DNA of 64,000 nt from Streptomyces sp. A 4/2 (GCF_940670765.1 NZ_CALNVW010000002.1:248001-312000); one strand, 5' to 3'; positions 46,101 through 56,690 are shown, counted from the first letter of the stretch. Notes: generated by a model not told the origin, from the letters alone. Numbers and translations: made by a program.

Positions 46101-47118
46101 CACCGAGTGGCTGGACCGGCCCGAGCCGATGGGGCTCGATCCCCTCCTGGCCAACCTGGTCATCGCCTCCTACGCGGAGATGGACGACCGGGTGTGGGTG
46201 CAGGGCGGGGCGCTGCTGGACCCGGCGCCCGAGCCGTCGGCCGTCAAGCCGCAGTACGCGCTGCGCTCACAGCCGCTGCCGGACGAGGACGTCTGGCAGG
46301 AGGCCCTGCGGCGGTACTGGGACATGTTCGCGGAGCCGGCGCCGCCGACGCTCCGCCGTGGACGGATGGTCGGCCTCTTCGCGCGGCTGATCAGCCGCCA
46401 GGCCCATGCCCATCAGCCGCTCGTGGGCGCTCTCGTGCAGGAGCTGGAGAAGCGCTCCACCGCACTCGGTCTCGACGGGACGGACGAGAGCGGCAGGCTC
46501 GCGATCACCCGGCGCGCACGCGATCTGCTCGACGAACTGGTCGCTCTGGACCGTACGGCCGCGAGTGGTTCGGCCGGTGCCAAGCAGATCATCACGGCGT
46601 TCGCGGCGTTCGACCTCGGGGAGGTGTCGGCCACCCGGTACGGCGCCTGCGTCAAGCAGGCCAAGACCGTCACGACGGCGTTGGTCGGAGCGGCCTGGGA
46701 CATGTTCAAACTCGCCCCGAAGTACGGGGCGCCGGGCCGGGCGGTGCTGGAGACGCTGCGGGGTCACGCACAGGCGGACCAGCACACCAGCAAGCTGGAA
46801 GAGGCGCTCCAGGACGCGCGGGACTCCATCGTGGCCGTCATCGACCGGAGCGACACGGAGCACACCCCGTCGCCGACACCGGCCGTCACGCCCGCGGTCG
46901 ACCCGTTCAGCACGCCCGACGACGTCGACCTGAACACCGATGCGGACCGGCCCCCCGTGCCGACCACTCATCCGGCGTCGGACCGTGCCCCGAAGCGTTC
47001 GGGCGGTGGACGCACAACAGCTGCGCGGGCGATCGCCGAGCTCCAGGCGGAACTGGCCGGCCTGTCGGCAGCCGAGCCCGACGCGACGATCGAGATCAGC
47101 TGGCGAGTCGTGGAATGA
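43198..47118 (+). CDS. pglY: BREX type 2 ATPase PglY
   Basis: 1306 residues. Large P-loop ATPase of the BREX PglY/BrxC class, required for defence in Pgl. Walker A is [10 protein letters not shown] (about 78-87); [16 protein letters not shown] (about 300) is a Walker B-like acidic segment; [20 protein letters not shown] follows. The rest is long and mostly helical, with a Thr/Pro-rich linker near 1225-1275. The start is uncertain: ATG at 43198 puts the conserved LLRDVIDI eight residues in, ATG at 43156 would add 14 residues and could be leaderless. The pglZ start follows ten bases after the stop. Confidence 0.9.
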   Translation: MAPNVTHAPLLRDVIDIKTSISTSDFVLKLAEAVTEEGAALALRDYVVTERLLENFDEALGLIKAALDGHTSKAAYLHGSFGSGKSHFMAVLHALLRGDPAARSRKDFDSVLGKHGWLGGERKRFLLVPYHMLGAKSLEQRVLGGYVSHVRKLHPEATTPQVYRTDALFEDIRSHRQRMGDEKFIEGLAGADTDSVSAGDDDDDWGDAFAWTPELLSTALDAEELDGGEVALDLVNPSTPAELRAKLVHDASSTWFPGFARNAAEDEHGFISLDAGLAVIAEHAKSLGYHGLILFMDELILWLANRVHDQKFVSREADKITNFVEGADSRRAVPIVSFIARQRDLRELVGEEISGAAEAAIQDSLRLASGRFDTITLEDRNLPQIAHARLLRPKDTEAAAKLDAAFTKIKRVGPQVWDVLLGSDEGTTGADEDSFRLTYPFTPAFMDTLVHISSALQRSRTGLKLMGQLLATHRDDATLENLIPLGDLYPVIADGGDKPFVDSLKVEFQTADKLYRAKLRPHLLATYEITEEDIERYRHRRDSVTDPQLADRCKGFIADDRLMCTLLLSALAPSVPALRDLTIRRLGALNHGSVVSPIPGAEVGVIKAKVDEWATRFAEIKATGTGTNAGVRLELAGVDVDSVIANADVNNSASNRRALAKRMVAEELGLSLQERLGADELPFVWRGSNRTVEIVFGNIADTDQLADHEFSPGQNGLWRLVIDLPYDEGVQGPVEDANRMRALRALPGVPPRTVAWIPTHLSAARFKDFQRLVVIEYTLADQHRFDTLYARHLNADNRARAKVLLEGQREALKKTVKAAFKQAYGCAEKKPADVDVSFEDHFEPLPHVSEVRVSVGMTLHAGIRHIADKLLAHQFPAHPELDPQNTGTAVRPAEVRTVFGHIRAAAEAGDRQPEIPAKDRAVMQRIAAPLGLGRQKEAYFRLSSQWVDHFRLQASNEGGPGDLSVVQLTEWLDRPEPMGLDPLLANLVIASYAEMDDRVWVQGGALLDPAPEPSAVKPQYALRSQPLPDEDVWQEALRRYWDMFAEPAPPTLRRGRMVGLFARLISRQAHAHQPLVGALVQELEKRSTALGLDGTDESGRLAITRRARDLLDELVALDRTAASGSAGAKQIITAFAAFDLGEVSATRYGACVKQAKTVTTALVGAAWDMFKLAPKYGAPGRAVLETLRGHAQADQHTSKLEEALQDARDSIVAVIDRSDTEHTPSPTPAVTPAVDPFSTPDDVDLNTDADRPPVPTTHPASDRAPKRSGGGRTTAARAIAELQAELAGLSAAEPDATIEISWRVVE

Positions 47119-47128
47119 GGCGTGTGAA

Positions 47129-50104
47129 GTGAGTACGGCGACGAGCGCGACCCCGGCCACGGCCGCCGCTACGAGCGCGGTGCGGCTCAACAGCGCCACG
47201 GTGAAGCAGTATCTGGCGTCGCAGTCCGGTCTCCAGTCGGGCAAGCGGCGGGTGGTGCTGCTGCGGGCCGAGCCGGTGTGGCACGGGCCTGCCGAACTGA
47301 GCTGGGGTGAGCCCTGGCGTGCGGTCGTCAGGAGCGCGCCGTCCCCGCTGGCCGTGCACGAACTGATCCTGGCGCATCAGAACGGGTCGGCCACGGCCCC
47401 CGAGGTGCTGGTGGTGCTGACCGACCGGGAAGAGGCGGAGCTCGGCCCCGATCTGCTGGCCAAGGTGCACAAGCAGCGCGTGAACGCGGTCAACACCTGG
47501 GACGTGGTCCGCGAGGCGTTCGGTGCGGTGGACACCGACAGCAGGCTCGACAAGGAGAACTGGGCCGCCGAGTCGCTCCTCGACGCCACACCGCCCGGCG
47601 GTTGGCCGCAGCTGTCCGGCGGCATACTGACACGGCGTAAATCCCTCACCGCTCTCGCCCTGCGCAGGCTGGGTATCGGCAGATACGACCCGGACCGCGA
47701 CGCGCACCTCGCCTCCCCGGATTCCGCGGCCGGACCGGGCGGGGACACGGGCGGCGAGCCGGGGAGCTTCGTCACGGGTCCTGCCGGGAGCGGGGACGGA
47801 CTCGACGTGCACACACTGCTGCGGTGGTCCATGGCGCCCGGCGGCCCGGACCGGCTGCTCGCCCTGCGTCCGGCCGAGCGGAACGGGCTGACGCGTTTCC
47901 TCGGCGAGGAGGACCAGACCGGGCTCGCCGGACAGGCGCTGCTCGCGCTGGTCGGCGCCGAGCACGGGCCCGACGCCGTGGCGTTCGGCCTCGTCTGCGC
48001 CGCTCTGTGGGGGCACGCCGATGCGACGGCGGACGCGGAGGACTACCGGGCCAGGGGGCGGGCCGAGCGCTGGTTCGGGGACGAGCCACCCGCGCGGGAC
48101 AGGGCCCTGGATGCTCTTGCGGCCGCCTTCGGCCGGAGCTGCGAAAGCTTCGTCTCCGGGCTTCTGCTGACCGGGCGGACAGGGCAGGACGAGACGGCCG
48201 CAGCCGCGCGCCGGCACAGCGGCGCCGCGCTGGACCGGGCCGCGTCCCTCGTCCGGCAGTTCGGTGCGGAACGGGCAGCCAGGACAAGCCCCGTACTGAT
48301 GGAGGGACTTGAGGCGAGGTTCGGCGACGTCGGGCGAGCGTTGACCGCGGGGAACGCCGGGGCGACAGCACGGGCCGTGAGCGCGCTCGGCGAGCATGGG
48401 CAAGCCGCGGATCCCGATGCCCGGACACGTATCTCGCGGGCGAAAATGGCTCAGCGGCTCAGTCAATGGCTTACGGACGGGCCTGGGGCGGACTGCGAGA
48501 ACGTCGCGTCGGGCGTCAGCCGTCATGTCACCGAGACCGGCTGGGTCGATCTGGCCCTGGAGCACATCGAGGCGGGGGGCGACCCGGATGCCTCCCTGCG
48601 GGCCGCCTACGACACGCTGTGCACCTCGGTACGTGCCGAGCGCCGCGAGATCGACCGGCACTTCGCCCTGGCCCTCGCCACCTGGACGGCGAACGGCACG
48701 GATCCCGGCTCGATGCTCACGGTCGAGACCTTCCTGCCCACCGTGGTCGCACCCGTCGTGAAGGCCGGAGGACGGCGCGTCCTGCTGCTCGTCCTGGACG
48801 GTATGAGTGCGTCGATCGCCGCCGAACTGGGCGAGGAGCTGCGTGAGCACTGGGTCGAGTACGACCCGGTGCCCAAGGCCAAGGACGCCCCCCGACGCCG
48901 CGGCATGGCCGCTGCGTTGCCCACCGTCACCTCGGTGTCCCGGACCTCGCTCTTCGCCGCCCGGCTGATGGCAGGCACGCAGGCGGACGAGAAGCGGCTC
49001 TTCCCCGGCCACCGGTTCTGGGGCGGAGAGACCGTGGCGGTGTTCCACAAGGACGATCTGCGCGGCGAGAGCAGCGGCGACACCGTCGGCCCGGAGCTGC
49101 ACGACGCGCTGGTCGGTGACCGTACGCATGTCGCGGTCGTGCTCAATACCATCGACGACCGTCTCGCCAAGGAGCAGAAGCTCGGGGACGGTGCCTGGAG
49201 GCTCGGTGAGATAGGGCGACTGCGTCAGCTGCTCCGCCTCGGCGCCGAACAGGGGCGTGCGGTGATCCTGGTCAGCGATCACGGCCATGTCATCGACCGG
49301 CACGGGGTGCGGATCGAGGCGTCGGGTGTGCAGTCGGCCCGGCACCGGAGCGCAGGGGAGGCCACCCTCCAGGAAACGGAGATCACGCTCTCGGGTCCGC
49401 GGGTCGTCGCACCGGAGTCCGGTGACAAGATCGTCGCTCTGTGGGACGCCGACTCGCGGTACACCGCTCAGAAGGCCGGGTACCACGGCGGGGCGGCTCT
49501 GGCCGAGTTCACCATTCCGGTGCTGGCCTTCCTGCCCTTCGGTGCCGAACCACCGCACGGCTGGCGGGAGCTGGGCAGCCAGCAGCCGCCGTGGTGGTCG
49601 CTCACTCCCCGGCAGGCAGAGCCGGTGCGCCCGGCCGCATCCGGCGGCGCCGCACCGAAGAAACCGTCCGGGCGGGCGAAGTCCGACGCCGTATTCGCCC
49701 GGAGCGACGAATCGCTCTTCGATGTGGTGCTGACACCCGCTGCCGAGGAACCCCGGGCGGACAGTGCGATGGTCTCCATCGAACTGCGATTGCCGGACGA
49801 CGCCCTGGTCACCGCGCTGTTCACGTCCGAACTCTTCGAGACGCAGGTGACGGTGCTCGGCCGCAAACCGAATCTGGCACAGGTGGAGAAGGCCGTCCGG
49901 GCGCTGCTGGACGCGGGGGGCACACTGCCCGTGACCGCGCTCGCGCAGCGTGCGGGAGTACGCGCGAGTGGTGCGGACGGCTTCGGAGCGGTACTGCGGC
50001 AACTACTCAACTACGACAGCGCGCAGGTACTGGAGAACCTGCCTGACGGCCGGACGCTTCGGCTGGACAGGGAACTGCTGCGGGAACAGTTCGAGCTGGG
50101 ATAG
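47129..50104 (+). CDS. pglZ: BREX type 2 alkaline-phosphatase-superfamily protein PglZ
   Basis: 991 residues from the GTG at 47129 (GAGG 9 bases upstream). The PglZ domain in the second half has the metal-binding [20 protein letters not shown] (about 552-571), [40 protein letters not shown] and [15 protein letters not shown] (about 711-725). This is the hallmark protein of all BREX systems; its substrate is unsettled. Ten bases after pglY, so a clear operon. A strong hairpin just past the stop should end this transcript before the inverted CBS gene. Confidence 0.95.
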   Translation: MSTATSATPATAAATSAVRLNSATVKQYLASQSGLQSGKRRVVLLRAEPVWHGPAELSWGEPWRAVVRSAPSPLAVHELILAHQNGSATAPEVLVVLTDREEAELGPDLLAKVHKQRVNAVNTWDVVREAFGAVDTDSRLDKENWAAESLLDATPPGGWPQLSGGILTRRKSLTALALRRLGIGRYDPDRDAHLASPDSAAGPGGDTGGEPGSFVTGPAGSGDGLDVHTLLRWSMAPGGPDRLLALRPAERNGLTRFLGEEDQTGLAGQALLALVGAEHGPDAVAFGLVCAALWGHADATADAEDYRARGRAERWFGDEPPARDRALDALAAAFGRSCESFVSGLLLTGRTGQDETAAAARRHSGAALDRAASLVRQFGAERAARTSPVLMEGLEARFGDVGRALTAGNAGATARAVSALGEHGQAADPDARTRISRAKMAQRLSQWLTDGPGADCENVASGVSRHVTETGWVDLALEHIEAGGDPDASLRAAYDTLCTSVRAERREIDRHFALALATWTANGTDPGSMLTVETFLPTVVAPVVKAGGRRVLLLVLDGMSASIAAELGEELREHWVEYDPVPKAKDAPRRRGMAAALPTVTSVSRTSLFAARLMAGTQADEKRLFPGHRFWGGETVAVFHKDDLRGESSGDTVGPELHDALVGDRTHVAVVLNTIDDRLAKEQKLGDGAWRLGEIGRLRQLLRLGAEQGRAVILVSDHGHVIDRHGVRIEASGVQSARHRSAGEATLQETEITLSGPRVVAPESGDKIVALWDADSRYTAQKAGYHGGAALAEFTIPVLAFLPFGAEPPHGWRELGSQQPPWWSLTPRQAEPVRPAASGGAAPKKPSGRAKSDAVFARSDESLFDVVLTPAAEEPRADSAMVSIELRLPDDALVTALFTSELFETQVTVLGRKPNLAQVEKAVRALLDAGGTLPVTALAQRAGVRASGADGFGAVLRQLLNYDSAQVLENLPDGRTLRLDRELLREQFELG

Positions 50105-50109
50105 GCGCC

Positions 50110-50149
50110 GTGGGCCGGACTGCTGCCGTTCGACAGCAGTCCGGCCCAC
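50110..50149. terminator. Bidirectional terminator between pglZ and the CBS gene
   Basis: A perfect 16-bp stem (arms 50110-50125 and 50134-50149, loop CCGTTCGA) lies in the 54-base gap between two convergent genes. It insulates pglZ from the inverted pair. Confidence 0.88.
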
Positions 50150-50158
50150 AGGGTGGCC

Positions 50159-51205
50159 TCAGGTGATCTGGCGCAACAGCCCGACGAATTCGCGCAGTTC
50201 ACCGGACCGTTTCGCGCCCAGCGGCTCCGCCTCGAAGTGGGCGATGCTGTTGCGGATTTCACGCACCCGGTCGAGCTGGCGCACGAACTGCCCCCGGTCG
50301 ACGCCCGGCCAGCCGAGCGCTGTCCAGTTGTCGTCCGAGAGGGCACGAAGCGCCGGATTCTGCTGATCACCGTCCAGCAGCTTCACATACCCGTTGAACA
50401 TGAGATCAGTGATCAGGCCGGTCTTCATCCTTGCCGACGGCCCCTGTACGGCGCGGATGGCATCCTCGTCGAGCTTCGCGCCGAGGCACTTGCGGAGGCG
50501 TGACTCGATCTCCCCCACGACGAAGAACGGCCAGGCCGTCGTGCCGAACCGGTCGGTGATGTCGGCGGCTGTCACGATTCCGCACAACGTGCCGTTGTTG
50601 GCCCGCACCAGCAGAAAGTCGTCGTCACTGACGCGCGGCAGCAGGGAGAAGAAGTCGTGGCGCACATCGACGACCGGTACGTCGTCGACCATGGCCTCCG
50701 CCAGGACGGCGGCGGACGTGGTTTCGTACACCTTCGCCACCGAGCTCCAGGTGACGACGCCGTGCAGGGTCGACCCGCCTTCGATGACCGGGATCTGTGA
50801 GTACTTCTTCGTCCGCATGAGCCACGTCACCTCCGTGAGTGGCGTGTCCGGCGTCACGGAGAACAGGCCGCCCACCGCTGAAGGGATGTCCCCGATCCGC
50901 AGAGGCCGCGCCGGCAGCCCGCCCGAGGGCAGACCTTCGGCGTCCTCGGCTGTCTCGTCACCGGAGTCCTCGGCCGGCTCCTCGGAAGCGGCTTGCTGAT
51001 ACGGCACTATGTGGACGTCGGCGCCGTTGTTGCAGTTGCCGAAGTACGGCAGCGTGGCGAGGCCGACGTCCTTGAGTGCCTGTTCGACGCGCGGCACCGT
51101 CAGCTCGTTGCGCAGGCGCGTGCCGAAGAGCGCGAGCAGCTCAAGGACGGGAATCTGCCGACCCTTGAGCGCGAGGAGCTGCTCTTCCGTGGGATTCTGC
51201 GACAT
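50159..51205 (-). CDS. CBS-pair protein with C-terminal HEPN-like motif
   Basis: 348 residues from the ATG at 51205; a GTG at 51220 overlapping the DUF262 stop is the alternative. The N-terminal 70 residues (ALFGTRLRNELTVPRVEQAL) look like a small helical domain. A CBS pair follows (about 100-225; KYSQIPVIEGGSTLHGVVTW, LLVRANNGTLCGIVTAADIT), which usually binds adenine nucleotides. The C-terminus contains VREIRNSIAHFEAEPL, fitting the R-x4-6-H signature of HEPN ribonucleases. A nucleotide-sensing RNase is therefore conceivable. It is translationally coupled to the DUF262 gene. Confidence 0.78.
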   Translation of the reverse strand: MSQNPTEEQLLALKGRQIPVLELLALFGTRLRNELTVPRVEQALKDVGLATLPYFGNCNNGADVHIVPYQQAASEEPAEDSGDETAEDAEGLPSGGLPARPLRIGDIPSAVGGLFSVTPDTPLTEVTWLMRTKKYSQIPVIEGGSTLHGVVTWSSVAKVYETTSAAVLAEAMVDDVPVVDVRHDFFSLLPRVSDDDFLLVRANNGTLCGIVTAADITDRFGTTAWPFFVVGEIESRLRKCLGAKLDEDAIRAVQGPSARMKTGLITDLMFNGYVKLLDGDQQNPALRALSDDNWTALGWPGVDRGQFVRQLDRVREIRNSIAHFEAEPLGAKRSGELREFVGLLRQIT

Positions 51206-51213
51206 GGTCCCGC

Positions 51214-53022
51214 TCACCACTTCGACTCGTCGCGGAACACGGTCCGCTTGCCCATGGCTGCCCTGACCAGGTCACGGAGCTGCTTCGCCCGGTTCTCGTA
51301 GAAACGGACGAAGTCACCCTCCTGCAAAGCGTTCACGTCCACGAGGTGCGTGGCCACGACGTCCTCGAACCATTCGGCCCGCATGCCCGATTCCAGCGAC
51401 AGCGTCTTGAGATAGGCGCCCGGCGCACCGGACATGCTCTTGCTGGCCCGGAGTGACATCGGGGTCTTGTTGACGATCGAGGTGGCGTACCGGGCCCAGG
51501 TGGGCTCGTTCCTGGCGATCCACGCCTTGGGGAAGATCAGCCGTACGTCAACCGCGTGCTCCACCAACTGCGCCGTTGTGAGTGGGCTGTCGGTGAAGTA
51601 CCAGTCCACGGCACCCTGTTTGATCAGGAGTGCGTAGATCCCCTTGTAGGCGGCGCTGTTACGGGTCGTCAGCGTGTCCAGCCGGTCATCGAGGAAGGCC
51701 GCTTCGCTGACGGTGTCGGGCGCCGCTTCGTCCCCATCACCGACCCAGCCGATCAGCTGCTCGACGTCCCTGGTGAACCGGGTCTCCAGTGAACCGCCGT
51801 ACATCTCACCGAGGACACCGCACCAGTACCACTGAGTGATCCGCTCGTCGGCAACCGGGGTGTCCGTCTCCGGGCCGATGAGCGCGCGCACAGCGGCCAG
51901 CGGAACCAACTGCGTGCGATAGGGCAGGTCTCCGGTCCGGACAATGGACTGACGCTCCAGGAACCCGCCCACCCACGCGAACGCGGCCGCGACCCGGGGC
52001 GCCAGCCTCCGGAAATCCGCGAGCGGAAGGTTGAGGAGATCCCGGCGCTTGCAGGACACGGACGTCCCCGCTCCTGCCCGCTTGGCTTCCCAGGTGCGGA
52101 CCAGGGAGACTGCCTGGAGGAAGTCGCTGCTGCTCAGACCGTCCTCCGGACCGTCCTCCGGGCGGCCGAAGACCGGGTAGGCGGAGGTCAGTTCCTTCTT
52201 GATCCGCTGCCACTCGTCCGGCAGCCGGTAGTAGTCCCCGTGCTCCTTGACGTGTTCCTGGTTCCCCGCGTAGGTGGCGGTGAGCAGCTCGAAGACGTTC
52301 AGCGGCACACCGCCGGTGTTCACCCGCTCGAACACCGCACACACGGCATCGGTGGTCGTGGTGGCCGCGAGTTTGATCATCGGTACGTCGAACGACAGCA
52401 TGTTGTGCAGGACCTGCGCCTGGAACTCGCCCCACAGTGGCCAGTTCTCGGGCCGGTCCCGCACGAACTCCTGCTGCCACTCGCTCACCCGATGGGTGTC
52501 GAAGACGAAATGGAGCGGGAAGTATCCGGCATCGCACTCCCCCTCGACGGTACTCAGGTCCAGCACGACTTTGCGGGCGAAGTCCCGCTTCAGCTTGCGG
52601 TCCTCGGGCACGGAGACAATCGCGTCGTCCCGGTCGGCGGGGGCACCGACAGCCTTGGCGATGTCGACGTAGTACCAGCACTTCAGGTCATTGCCGCGGG
52701 AATCGACTGTTTCGACGGGAGCATCGTGATGCAGTGCCTGGAAGAGCGAGGTCATCCGCTGCTGTCCGTCGAGCAGCAGCAGGCCCGGCATCTGTCCCTC
52801 GGCGGACTCGGCGCCCTTGAGCGTCCGCGATTTGAACTGGGAGGTGCCACCGGTATGCAGTGACATGACCACACCGAGCGGGTACTTCAGCGTCACTGTC
52901 GCGATCAGCGCCCTGATGCGCTCGTCGTCCCACTTCCACTCCCGCTGGAAGTCGGGCAATTGGAGGGCGCCGGACGCGACCTCCGTGAGTACGTCCTTCA
53001 GATTCGGATTGTCGAGCGCCAC
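51214..53022 (-). CDS. DUF262 (GmrS/BrxU N-terminal-like) protein
   Basis: 602 residues from the GTG at 53022 (GGGGGAAG seven bases upstream). The DUF262 domain has ALQLPDFQREWKWDDERIRA, PGLLLLDGQQRMTSLFQAL (the nucleotide-binding DGQQR) and FERVNTGGVPLNVFELLTA. GmrSD and BrxU couple this ParB-like NTPase domain to a DUF1524 HNH nuclease to cut modified DNA; I see no HNH motif in the C-terminal 250 residues. The effector could be the coupled CBS-HEPN partner. The pair runs opposite to the BREX genes on both sides. Confidence 0.86.
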   Translation of the reverse strand: MALDNPNLKDVLTEVASGALQLPDFQREWKWDDERIRALIATVTLKYPLGVVMSLHTGGTSQFKSRTLKGAESAEGQMPGLLLLDGQQRMTSLFQALHHDAPVETVDSRGNDLKCWYYVDIAKAVGAPADRDDAIVSVPEDRKLKRDFARKVVLDLSTVEGECDAGYFPLHFVFDTHRVSEWQQEFVRDRPENWPLWGEFQAQVLHNMLSFDVPMIKLAATTTTDAVCAVFERVNTGGVPLNVFELLTATYAGNQEHVKEHGDYYRLPDEWQRIKKELTSAYPVFGRPEDGPEDGLSSSDFLQAVSLVRTWEAKRAGAGTSVSCKRRDLLNLPLADFRRLAPRVAAAFAWVGGFLERQSIVRTGDLPYRTQLVPLAAVRALIGPETDTPVADERITQWYWCGVLGEMYGGSLETRFTRDVEQLIGWVGDGDEAAPDTVSEAAFLDDRLDTLTTRNSAAYKGIYALLIKQGAVDWYFTDSPLTTAQLVEHAVDVRLIFPKAWIARNEPTWARYATSIVNKTPMSLRASKSMSGAPGAYLKTLSLESGMRAEWFEDVVATHLVDVNALQEGDFVRFYENRAKQLRDLVRAAMGKRTVFRDESKW

Positions 53023-53172
53023 GCCGCTTCTTCCCCCACTCTGACCAGAACTGTGCACTGTGCATTTGACCGGCGGGTCGCCCAGGTGTCAATCAACGCC
53101 GGCACGACAGGGTCCGTAAGGGCATAATCCGGCCGATCCGCAGGAACTCCCCCTGGATGGGAGACTGAACGG

Positions 53173-54507
53173 GTGAGTACCGACAGACCCGAACGCATCG
53201 GCCCCGTCAGCGCAGCCCGGCGTCGCGATGTGATCGACGCCCTTCGGCGCGGCGCCGTTCCCGAGAGCGGCCTCGATCTGCTCGCGACCGGTCTGGCCCG
53301 ATTCGAGCCGGCGCTGGACGCCGAACTCGACGCCGTGGCCTCCGGCGCCTCCGTGTTCAAGGCGGTACGGGGCGAGTACGGGTCCGGCAAGACCTTCTTC
53401 ACCAGGTGGCTCGGCGAGCGCGCCAAGCGGCGCAACTTCGCTGTCGCCGAGATTCAGGTCTCGGAGACGGAGACCCCGCTGCACAAGCTGGAGACCGTCT
53501 ACAGGCGCCTCACCGAGCGGCTGACCACCTCCGGCTTCCCCCCGAGCGCGCTGCGTCCGGTCGTGGACGCGTGGTTCTACGCGCTGGAGGAGGACTCGCT
53601 CGCCGCGGGCGCAGCGGAGGAGGACCTGACGGACGCCGTCGAGCGGCTCATGGCAGCCCGGCTCAGCGATGTGTCCCGGCACGCCCCCTCCTTCGCGACG
53701 GCCCTTCGGGGCTACCGGACCGCGCTCGCCTCGGGGGACGAAGCGACCGCCTCGGCGGTGATGGCCTGGCTGGGAGGTCAGCCCCATGTCGCTGCCGCGG
53801 CGCGCAGAACCGCCGGGGTCCGGGGCGACCTCGACCACTTCGGCGCGTTCGGCTTCCTTCAGGGGCTGTTGACGGTACTGCGCGACTCCGGACACAAGGG
53901 TCTCTTCGTCGTGCTGGACGAGGTGGAGACTCTCCAGCGGGTCCGTTCCGACGCACGCGACAAGGCGCTGAACGCACTGCGGCAGCTCATCGACGAGGTG
54001 CACTCAGGGCGCTTCCCCGGCCTGTATCTGCTGATCACAGGCACTCCGGCATTCTACGAAGGCCAGCAGGGTGTCCAGCGTCTCGCTCCCTTGGCGCAGC
54101 GTCTCGCCACCGACTTCACTACCGATCCGCGCTTCGACAACCCGCGCGCCGTGCAAGTCCGGCTGCCCGGGTTCACCCAGGACTCATTGGTGGGTCTGGG
54201 GATGACGATCCGCGATCTGTACGCGGACGGGGTCCGTGATCCCGGGCGCATCAGGAAGGTGGTGGACGACGCCTACATCGCCGAGTTGGCGGCTGCCGTC
54301 GGCGGGGCGCTCGGTGGCCGGGCGGGTGTCGCACCGCGGCTGTTCCTGAAGAAACTCGTCGGCGACGTGCTGGACCGGGTCGACCAGTTCGACGACTTCG
54401 ATCCGCGTCAGCACTACGCACTCACGGTCAAGGCGGCGGAGATGAGCGAGGTCGAACGCAATGCGGCGGCCATCAGCCCTGACGAGATCGAACTGGACCT
54501 TCCATGA
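53173..54507 (+). CDS. brxD: BREX type 2 ATP-binding protein BrxD
   Basis: 444 residues, AAA-type ATPase. Walker A GEYGSGKT (67-74), followed by FFTRWLGERAKRRNFAVAEI; Walker B GLFVVLDEVETLQRV (about 240-254); arginine-containing QRLATDF and LPGFTQDSL. The GTG at 53173 opens the gene 151 bases from the divergent DUF262 start, so it needs its own promoter. Its stop overlaps the brxHI start (ATGA). BrxD with BrxHI is diagnostic of type 2 BREX. Confidence 0.92.
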   Translation: MSTDRPERIGPVSAARRRDVIDALRRGAVPESGLDLLATGLARFEPALDAELDAVASGASVFKAVRGEYGSGKTFFTRWLGERAKRRNFAVAEIQVSETETPLHKLETVYRRLTERLTTSGFPPSALRPVVDAWFYALEEDSLAAGAAEEDLTDAVERLMAARLSDVSRHAPSFATALRGYRTALASGDEATASAVMAWLGGQPHVAAAARRTAGVRGDLDHFGAFGFLQGLLTVLRDSGHKGLFVVLDEVETLQRVRSDARDKALNALRQLIDEVHSGRFPGLYLLITGTPAFYEGQQGVQRLAPLAQRLATDFTTDPRFDNPRAVQVRLPGFTQDSLVGLGMTIRDLYADGVRDPGRIRKVVDDAYIAELAAAVGGALGGRAGVAPRLFLKKLVGDVLDRVDQFDDFDPRQHYALTVKAAEMSEVERNAAAISPDEIELDLP

Positions 54508-56690
54508 CCGCGGCCCCCGATCCGGTGGATCTGCTGCACCCGGGGATCGTCCATCACGTCGTGAACACCCTGGGATGGCCAGGACTGCGTCCGCTCCAGG
54601 AGGAGGCCGTCACGCCGCTCACCGGCGGCTCGGACGCGCTGCTGCTGGCCCCCACTGCCGGAGGGAAGACCGAGGCCGCGTGCTTCGCCCTGCTCTCACG
54701 CATGGCCCACGAGAACTGGACCGGCACCTCTGTCCTCTATGTCTGCCCTCTCAAGGCCCTGCTGAACAACCTGCTGCCGCGGCTGGAGACGTACACCTCA
54801 TGGCTCGGACGTACGGCAGCGCTGTGGCACGGAGACGTACCGCAGACCCGCCGCAAGCGCATCCTGCGGGAACGCCCGGACGTGCTGCTGACCACTCCGG
54901 AGTCGCTGGAGGCCATGCTGGTCAGCGCCAATGTCGACCACAAGGCATTCTTCTCCGGTCTGCGCACCATCGTCGTGGACGAGGTACACGCCTTCGCCGG
55001 GGACGACCGGGGATGGCACCTGCTCGCCGTACTGGAACGGCTGGAGCGCGTGGCCGGGCGGCCGGTCCAGCGGGTGGGCCTCTCGGCGACCGTGGGGAAC
55101 CCGGAGCAGTTGCTCACCTGGCTGCGGGGGGCACGGGGCGGCTCGGCAGAGGGCAACCCGCGCGTGGTCGCTCCGCATCTGCGTACCCAGGCATTGCCGG
55201 CACCGCAGTCCCCTCCGCAGTCCTCTCTACAGTCCCCTTTGCAGTCCTCTCCGCAGGGAGACGTGCAGCTCGACTACGTGGGCTCGCTGGCCAATGCGGC
55301 CACGGTGGTCGCGGCCCTGCACAGAGGCGAGAAGCGTCTGGTGTTCTGCGAATCGCGCAAGCAGGTCGAAGAGCTCGGTGAGGCGCTACGCGCGAAGGGT
55401 GTCACAGCGTTCCTGTCCCACGCGTCGCTCTCGGCGGACGAGCGCCGACGCTCGGAGGAAGCCTTCGCGGAAGCGCGCGACTGCGTGATCGTTTCGACGA
55501 GCACCCTGGAACTCGGCATCGACGTGGGCGATCTCGACCGGGTCATCCAGATCGATGCCCCGGGGACCGTGGCTTCGTTCCTCCAGCGTCTCGGACGCAC
55601 AGGACGGCGTCCGGGGTCGACGCGCAACTGTCTGTTCCTGGCACTTGACGATGCCGGTCTGTTGTCGGCTGCCGCTCTGCTGTTGCTCTGGTCACGCGGC
55701 TGGGTCGAGCCGGTCGTCCCGCCGCCCGAACCGCGGCACATCGTCGCTCAGCAGGTACTCGCGCTCTGCCTTCAGGAACACCGTGTCGGGGACCAGATGT
55801 GGCAGGACTGGTGGGGCGGGCTCGGACCGTTCGGCCCGTCCGCCGAGCCGCTCGTGCGCCATCTGATCGCGGAGGGCTATCTGAACCGGGACAGCGGGAT
55901 GCTGTTCATCGGCCCGGAGGCCGAACGGCGTTTCGGTTACCGGCACTTCATGGATCTGACGGCCGTGTTCACCGCAGCCCCCGAGTTCACCGTCCTGTCG
56001 GGCCGAACCGAGATCGGTACAACTGATCCCGCACTGCTGACGGAGGAAATCGCCGGGCCACGGCGGCTGCTGCTCGCCGGACGCAGCTGGCAGGTCACCT
56101 ACATCGACTGGTCGCGGCGACGCTGCTTCGTCGAGCCGGTGGACGGGGGAGGAAAGGCCCGATGGGGCGGGCTGGGACTGTCCCGTTCCGGCTCCCACGC
56201 GTTGACACGCGCCGCACGGGAGGTTCTCCTCGGCGAGACTCCTCCGGTCGGCTTCACCCGACGTGCGGACAGCGCCCTCGATCAGATCCGGGAGAAGGGG
56301 GCCGAACTGGTGCACCGTGACGCGTCGGTGATCCTTCGTGGTAGACGGGACACCAATGTGCGGTGGTGGACGTGGGCCGGGTACAAGGCCAATGCAACTC
56401 TGGCGGCGTCGCTCGGTTCTGTCGCCGATCCTCTGCAGCGCCCCGCGGACGCATACGTCCGACTCCGTGAGGACCTCACGCTTCAGGAGTGGAAGCGGGC
56501 CAGGTCCGATGCGGCGGAGCGACTGTGCCTTCCCTCGGTGGACCCCCGCGCACTCCATGGTCTGAAGTTCGGCGCGGCCCTGCCCTCCCGGATCGCCGAG
56601 GCAACACTCGCCTCGCGGCTGGCCGACCTCAGCGGTGCGTCCGAGGCGATTCACCACGCTGTCCGTTTCACTTTCGGCGGGCCGGAGTAG
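54504..56690 (+). CDS. brxHI: BREX type 2 DEAD/DEAH helicase BrxHI (Lhr-like)
   Basis: 728 residues, SF2 helicase. Motif I LLLAPTAGGKTEA (46-58), motif II VVDEVHAF (about 156-163), motif III GLSATVGN, then IVSTSTLELGIDVGD and the arginine-finger motif VI FLQRLGRTGRRPG. A small QSxx repeat sits between the two RecA lobes. Its start overlaps the brxD stop by four bases. Length and order match type 2 BREX; it is the last gene of the system. Confidence 0.93.
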   Translation: MTAAPDPVDLLHPGIVHHVVNTLGWPGLRPLQEEAVTPLTGGSDALLLAPTAGGKTEAACFALLSRMAHENWTGTSVLYVCPLKALLNNLLPRLETYTSWLGRTAALWHGDVPQTRRKRILRERPDVLLTTPESLEAMLVSANVDHKAFFSGLRTIVVDEVHAFAGDDRGWHLLAVLERLERVAGRPVQRVGLSATVGNPEQLLTWLRGARGGSAEGNPRVVAPHLRTQALPAPQSPPQSSLQSPLQSSPQGDVQLDYVGSLANAATVVAALHRGEKRLVFCESRKQVEELGEALRAKGVTAFLSHASLSADERRRSEEAFAEARDCVIVSTSTLELGIDVGDLDRVIQIDAPGTVASFLQRLGRTGRRPGSTRNCLFLALDDAGLLSAAALLLLWSRGWVEPVVPPPEPRHIVAQQVLALCLQEHRVGDQMWQDWWGGLGPFGPSAEPLVRHLIAEGYLNRDSGMLFIGPEAERRFGYRHFMDLTAVFTAAPEFTVLSGRTEIGTTDPALLTEEIAGPRRLLLAGRSWQVTYIDWSRRRCFVEPVDGGGKARWGGLGLSRSGSHALTRAAREVLLGETPPVGFTRRADSALDQIREKGAELVHRDASVILRGRRDTNVRWWTWAGYKANATLAASLGSVADPLQRPADAYVRLREDLTLQEWKRARSDAAERLCLPSVDPRALHGLKFGAALPSRIAEATLASRLADLSGASEAIHHAVRFTFGGPE
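55206..55253. repeat. Four copies of a 12-bp repeat inside brxHI
   Basis: CAGTCCCCTCCG-type units, with substitutions in every copy, encode QSPP-QSSL-QSPL-QSSP between the helicase lobes. Confidence 0.85.

Noticed and set aside
26529..56690. DISARM system (helicase, DUF1998, PLD, methyltransferase)
   Set aside because: A PLD domain and a methyltransferase are present, but no DUF1998 protein. PglZ, PglW, BrxD and BrxHI identify type 2 BREX, and the PLD is fused to an SF1 helicase.
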